NCBI RefSeq assembly: GCF_032884065.1
Contig: NC_088866.1
Span: 58,487,866-58,551,865 of the forward strand
Length of the DNA: 64,000 nucleotides
Origin: Artemia franciscana
Lineage: Eukaryota; Arthropoda; Branchiopoda; Anostraca; Artemiidae
Direction: 5' to 3'
Below, in pieces: positions 60,755 through 64,000 of the stretch. Below the pieces are notes generated by a model that saw only the letters and a program-made list of their open reading frames with translations, did not search any database and was not told the origin of the DNA. Both the position numbers and the translations under genes were made by a program. How positions within the stretch are numbered: the first letter of the stretch is position 1; each line of letters begins with the position of its first letter.

Positions 60755-60885
60755 GATTATTCCTATCACACAGACCAACAGTGGTTTTGTGCAAAGGTTT
60801 TTGAAGATGATTTTCATGGGCAATTTCATCCCCTGAATTCCAGTGTGTCCTTAGTTTTTAATAAAGTTAACAATTTCTGTGATTA
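60755..60885 (+). repeat. Direct repeat, left copy
   Basis: A GATTATTCCTATCACACAGA stretch, ACAGTGGTT(T/C)TGTGC, TTTTTGAAG(A/G)TGATTTTCA and GGGCAATTTCAT(C/G)CCCTGAA recur at 61830-61965, flanking the 61-kb minisatellite block. Confidence 0.85.
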
Positions 60886-60901
60886 TTATCATTATTAGTA
60901 T

Positions 60902-60929
60902 GATATATATATATATATATATATATATG
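60902..60929. repeat. (AT)n microsatellite
   Basis: Short alternating A/T tract. Confidence 0.9.
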
Positions 60930-61690
60930 TAAATAAGTTGTCTGTGTGTTATGTCTGTCGAGTGACGTCATGTTTGTGTGTCGACTGACGTCATGTTTGT
61001 CGACTGAAGAAACTACAGACCGGGACATCGGGACACAAATGACAACCGGGACACCGGGACATCTATCTATATCTATCTTATATATATAAAAATAAGTTGT
61101 CTGTGTGTGTGTGTGTCGAGTGACGTCATGTTTGTGTGTCGACTGACGTCATGTTTGTTGATTGACGAAATTACAAACCGGGACATCAGGACACAAATGA
61201 CGACCGGGACACCGGGACATCTATATATATAAAAATAAGTTGTCTGTGTGTCGAGTAACGTCATGTTTGTGTGTCGACTGACGTCATGTTTGTTGATTGA
61301 CGAAATTACACACCGGGACATCGGGACACAAATGACGACCGGGACACCGGGACATAGGGAATATAAATGACAACCGGGACACTCAAAGAGAAAGCGACCG
61401 GGACACAAGGAATGTTCGATTAGCAATCACCATCAACAAAGCACCGGGACACAAATGACGACTGGGACACAGGGAATATAAATGACGACCAGGACACTCA
61501 AAGAGAAATTACAGACCGGGACACCGAAACACCAATGACGACCGGGACAAAAATGACGACCGGGACACCGCGACACAGGGAATATAAATGACGACCGCGA
61601 CACTCAAAGAGAAATTACAGACTAGGACACCGGGACACAACTGACGACCGGGACACAGGGAAACAACAACATCGGGGACGCCGGGGGGCA
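60930..61690. repeat. TGACGTCA / CGGGACA minisatellite block
   Basis: Three units start with ATAAGTTGTCTGTGTG (60932, 61092, 61226). Each carries GTCGA(G/C)TGACGTCATG motifs: TGACGTCA at 60963, 60986, 61121, 61144 and 61279, with one site mutated to TAACGTCA in the third unit. The rest is an irregular array of GACGACCGGGACACCGGGAC, CACAAATGAC and GGAATATAAATGAC phrases to about 61690. Confidence 0.9.
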
Positions 61691-61736
61691 CAGGGGGATA
61701 TATAAATGATATATTGCATGTTCAAGAGTAAGTAAA

Positions 61737-61737
<1 letters not shown>

Positions 61738-61786
<49 letters not shown>
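61738..61786. repeat. (TA)n microsatellite
   Basis: Alternating T/A tract. Confidence 0.95.
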
Positions 61787-61788
<2 letters not shown>

Positions 61789-61829
61789 TGTCTGTATGAA
61801 TTATGTAAATTATGGACACATATAAGTTA

Positions 61830-61965
61830 TGTGATTATTCCTATCACACAGAACAACAGTGGTTCTGTGCCAATGTTTTTGAAGGTGATTTTCAAAGGCA
61901 ATAGTAGGGCAATTTCATGCCCTGAATTCCAATGTGTAATTAGTTTTTAATTAAGTTAACAATCA
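61830..61965 (+). repeat. Direct repeat, right copy
   Basis: Second copy of 60755-60885, with a GGCAATAGTA micro-insertion. Confidence 0.85.
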
Positions 61966-62129
61966 TTAAGCTAACAATAAAAAATAATATTTTCTTTTTG
62001 TTAGCTTTTGCACAAAAGCCACAGAGGCAAAATTTTAATCATTACTCAGTTGGACATAATACAATCTTCCTGATAATTGGCGCTTTGTCTTTGTTTTATA
62101 TATATAAAACACAAATATATATATTTGTT

Positions 62130-62130
62130 T

Positions 62131-62219
<89 letters not shown>
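62130..62219. repeat. (AT)n microsatellite
   Basis: Alternating A/T for about 90 bases. Overlapping frames encode only Ile-Tyr runs. Confidence 0.95.
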
Positions 62220-62220
<1 letters not shown>

Positions 62221-63783
62221 TTCCCTTGAACTTCCTCTTGTTATTCCTTATCTTCGTTTTCCCCTTTTTGCTATCTTTATTTATTAGAACATTGGACAAT
62301 CGGGAGTGATTCTATTTGTGTTAAGTCTGATTTTTTTTTTCAAGCTGCTCGAGCTCTTGTCTCTTAATTTTCTGTGTTTTTTTAGTTGATTATAAAATCT
62401 CTTAACAAATAAATCAGTCTATTAATATTAATTTAATTTATCAATGCAGTTTATTAATGCATTTCAGCAAAATTAAATGCAATTTCCTATTGAATAAGTG
62501 CGCTACAGTTATTGTCCTGAATACGATTTAGGCAGCAAAATTAAATTCTTGCTTAAAACAAAATCTTACATCCCAAATGAACCCTTAAAAATAACGAAAA
62601 AAATTTTTTTTTGCCATCCTGGTTATAAATAAATCAAGAAATTTATCTGAGATCTTTTTACTGATATGACAATTTATTGATAAATTACAACTTATATTCA
62701 CATTACAATTAATATTACAGTTTATGATTTGATAATGGAATTTATTAATGCATCAGATAAATCCAAAATAATATATGTGTACTCTTATTAATTTTCTTTA
62801 AATATATCGATTATAGTTTTAAGAAATATCCTAAGACTCAAATTCAGAGAAATACAAACTATTATAATAAAGCAAAAATTTGATTTGGTGCCAAGAATTT
62901 GAGGAGTTAACGTTGAGTAAAGTTATCTTAATTGAAGTATTTAAATACTTAATTTTAAAATTGAAGTATTTAATTTTAAAATCAAAGAACAAACAAAGCA
63001 TAAAAAGGAGAAACACAAAGCGAAGAGATAAAACAGAAAAACTGAGATTCTGCTTTAAAAAAAGTGGTGATTCAGAAATCGGTCATTTTTTTTAATTTCC
63101 CTTTGATTTATTGCCTTATGTTCTTTAATTTTCCACTTTTTAAGTTTTTTTATTTTGTTCTCTTTATAGTGAATAATTTGTTAGACGGGGGGGTGTAGCC
63201 ATGCCGCTGCAAGGGATTTTGTTATATCTTTTGTTGGTAAATTAATTAATACTTTTTGTTTTTAATAAGTTCAATTAAAACGAAAAAAAATTGCGTCTTT
63301 TGTTTGCCACCGAACCAGACTACACCAATTGCGACGGAAACGCTGATAAGGAAACCCTTTGTGTGTTCATATGTATTATGCTTGTTTAATGATTTTTTTT
63401 AATATCCGTACAAAATCTATCAGTATCTACCGTAATATCCAATTCTTTCAATCAATTTTGGAACCATGAATTTTCCCAATCCCTGTAAACTCAAGGGTAT
63501 TACACCCAAAAAAATCTCTCCTCGAATAAGGGAGCCGCCGGTCCTAGAACTTAAGCCACATAATCTACTCCCCTGATTAAAACTGGGGCAAGAGCGAATC
63601 TGCGTCCGAATCCAGCTATTTTTTTTTTTTTTTTTCACAAACCGGTTTTCTTTGTCTTGGTGACTATGATGAAGGGGCTACACGATGTTTTTAATCCAAA
63701 AAGTCTGTAAATTATCTGCAATCTTTTCAGCTATGGATAAGTTTTTGGCCATCAACATTACGGTGTAGTTTAAGCTTCGTCAG
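62220..63783. other. Unassigned AT-rich sequence
   Basis: No gene supported. A short + strand frame at 63204-63240 reads MPLQGILLYLLL before a GTAAAT, signal-peptide-like but on the opposite strand to the cysteine-rich gene. Confidence 0.4.
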
Positions 63784-63785
63784 AC

Positions 63786-64000
63786 AGTTCGTGGTAACAA
63801 ACTGTAATTAAGGAGCAACGCAGCTCAATAGAAGCCCAAACTCTAAAAGCGGAATTCCGATATCAGTCGATATATCAAAAGAATTAGATTACTATGCCGA
63901 TTCTAAATCTATAAGATTGTTGAAGTTTAGTGTTACTCATCAAAAACTACTAGTAATATTTGCTGGATTTTCGAAAAAGGGCGTAAACATCTTCAAAAAG
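63786..64000 (-). mobile_element. Composite element 3' end, reversed, running off the window
   Basis: Hairpin ACAGTTCGT / ACAAACTGT near 63786-63807, then TTAAGGAGCAACGC(A)GCTCAATAG, AAACTCTAAAAGCGGAATTC and the rest of the 3' region in reverse, diverged from the full-length copies. Confidence 0.8.

Noticed and set aside
63204-63245. Signal-peptide-like MPLQGILLYLLL followed by GTAAAT
   Set aside because: On the + strand, opposite to the cysteine-rich gene, with no following exon identified.

Overview
This is a eukaryotic, almost certainly invertebrate (arthropod-like), nuclear window. It is AT-rich and repeat-dominated, with tiny coding exons bounded by GT-AG splice sites and separated by multi-kilobase introns. 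There are several decayed non-LTR retrotransposons, long (AT)n tracts, satellites and many foldback elements. From memory the abundant AGTAAGGAGCGAC repeat family recalls brine shrimp (Artemia) sequence, but I cannot check this. No prokaryotic-style gene organisation is present, and most open frames in the window are meaningless.

Two protein-coding loci can be read. (1) A + strand terminal exon at 10289-10416 looks like the C-terminal double-stranded-RNA-binding segment of mitochondrial ribosomal protein L44. (2) A - strand gene spans 58983 down to 21407. Five exons (58843-58983, 51946-52086, 40797-40947, 26847-27002, 21407-21462) join in compatible phases into 214 residues of a ten-cysteine, apparently secreted protein; the signal-peptide exon lies beyond the right edge. 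Its cysteine spacing recalls Argos/giant-lens, but the family is not certain. About 0.64 kb of coding sequence is spread over 37.6 kb. The two genes are tail to tail. Two further single-exon candidates (2859-2950, 35325-35459) are weaker.

Layout: 1-8050 holds two copies of one RTE-like LINE. The second is split by a 1.2-kb insertion with a hAT-like right end and by a nested second LINE with a 15-bp target duplication. Palindromic (AT)n blocks lie between the copies. 8076-9010 is a tandem SINE-like pair. 9060-12640 holds a half foldback, a 267-bp duplication, the L44-like exon, another LINE 3' end and a 290-bp tandem repeat. 14900-20680 is dominated by copies of a noncoding composite foldback element of about 1.7 kb. 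21407-58983 is the cysteine-rich gene. Its introns carry a hammerhead-like palindrome pair, LINE relics, composite elements, a 2.1-kb foldback element with long inverted arms, about 5 kb of satellites flanked by inverted repeats, and a head-to-head pair of composite elements. 59785-64000 holds further composite copies, a TGACGTCA/CGGGACA minisatellite block and (AT)n tracts.

The most unusual material is the composite element: a noncoding unit that begins with a ~290-bp foldback, carries a second internal inverted module, and ends in a 9-bp-stem hairpin. It is present in many full, deleted and inverted copies with no coding capacity of its own.
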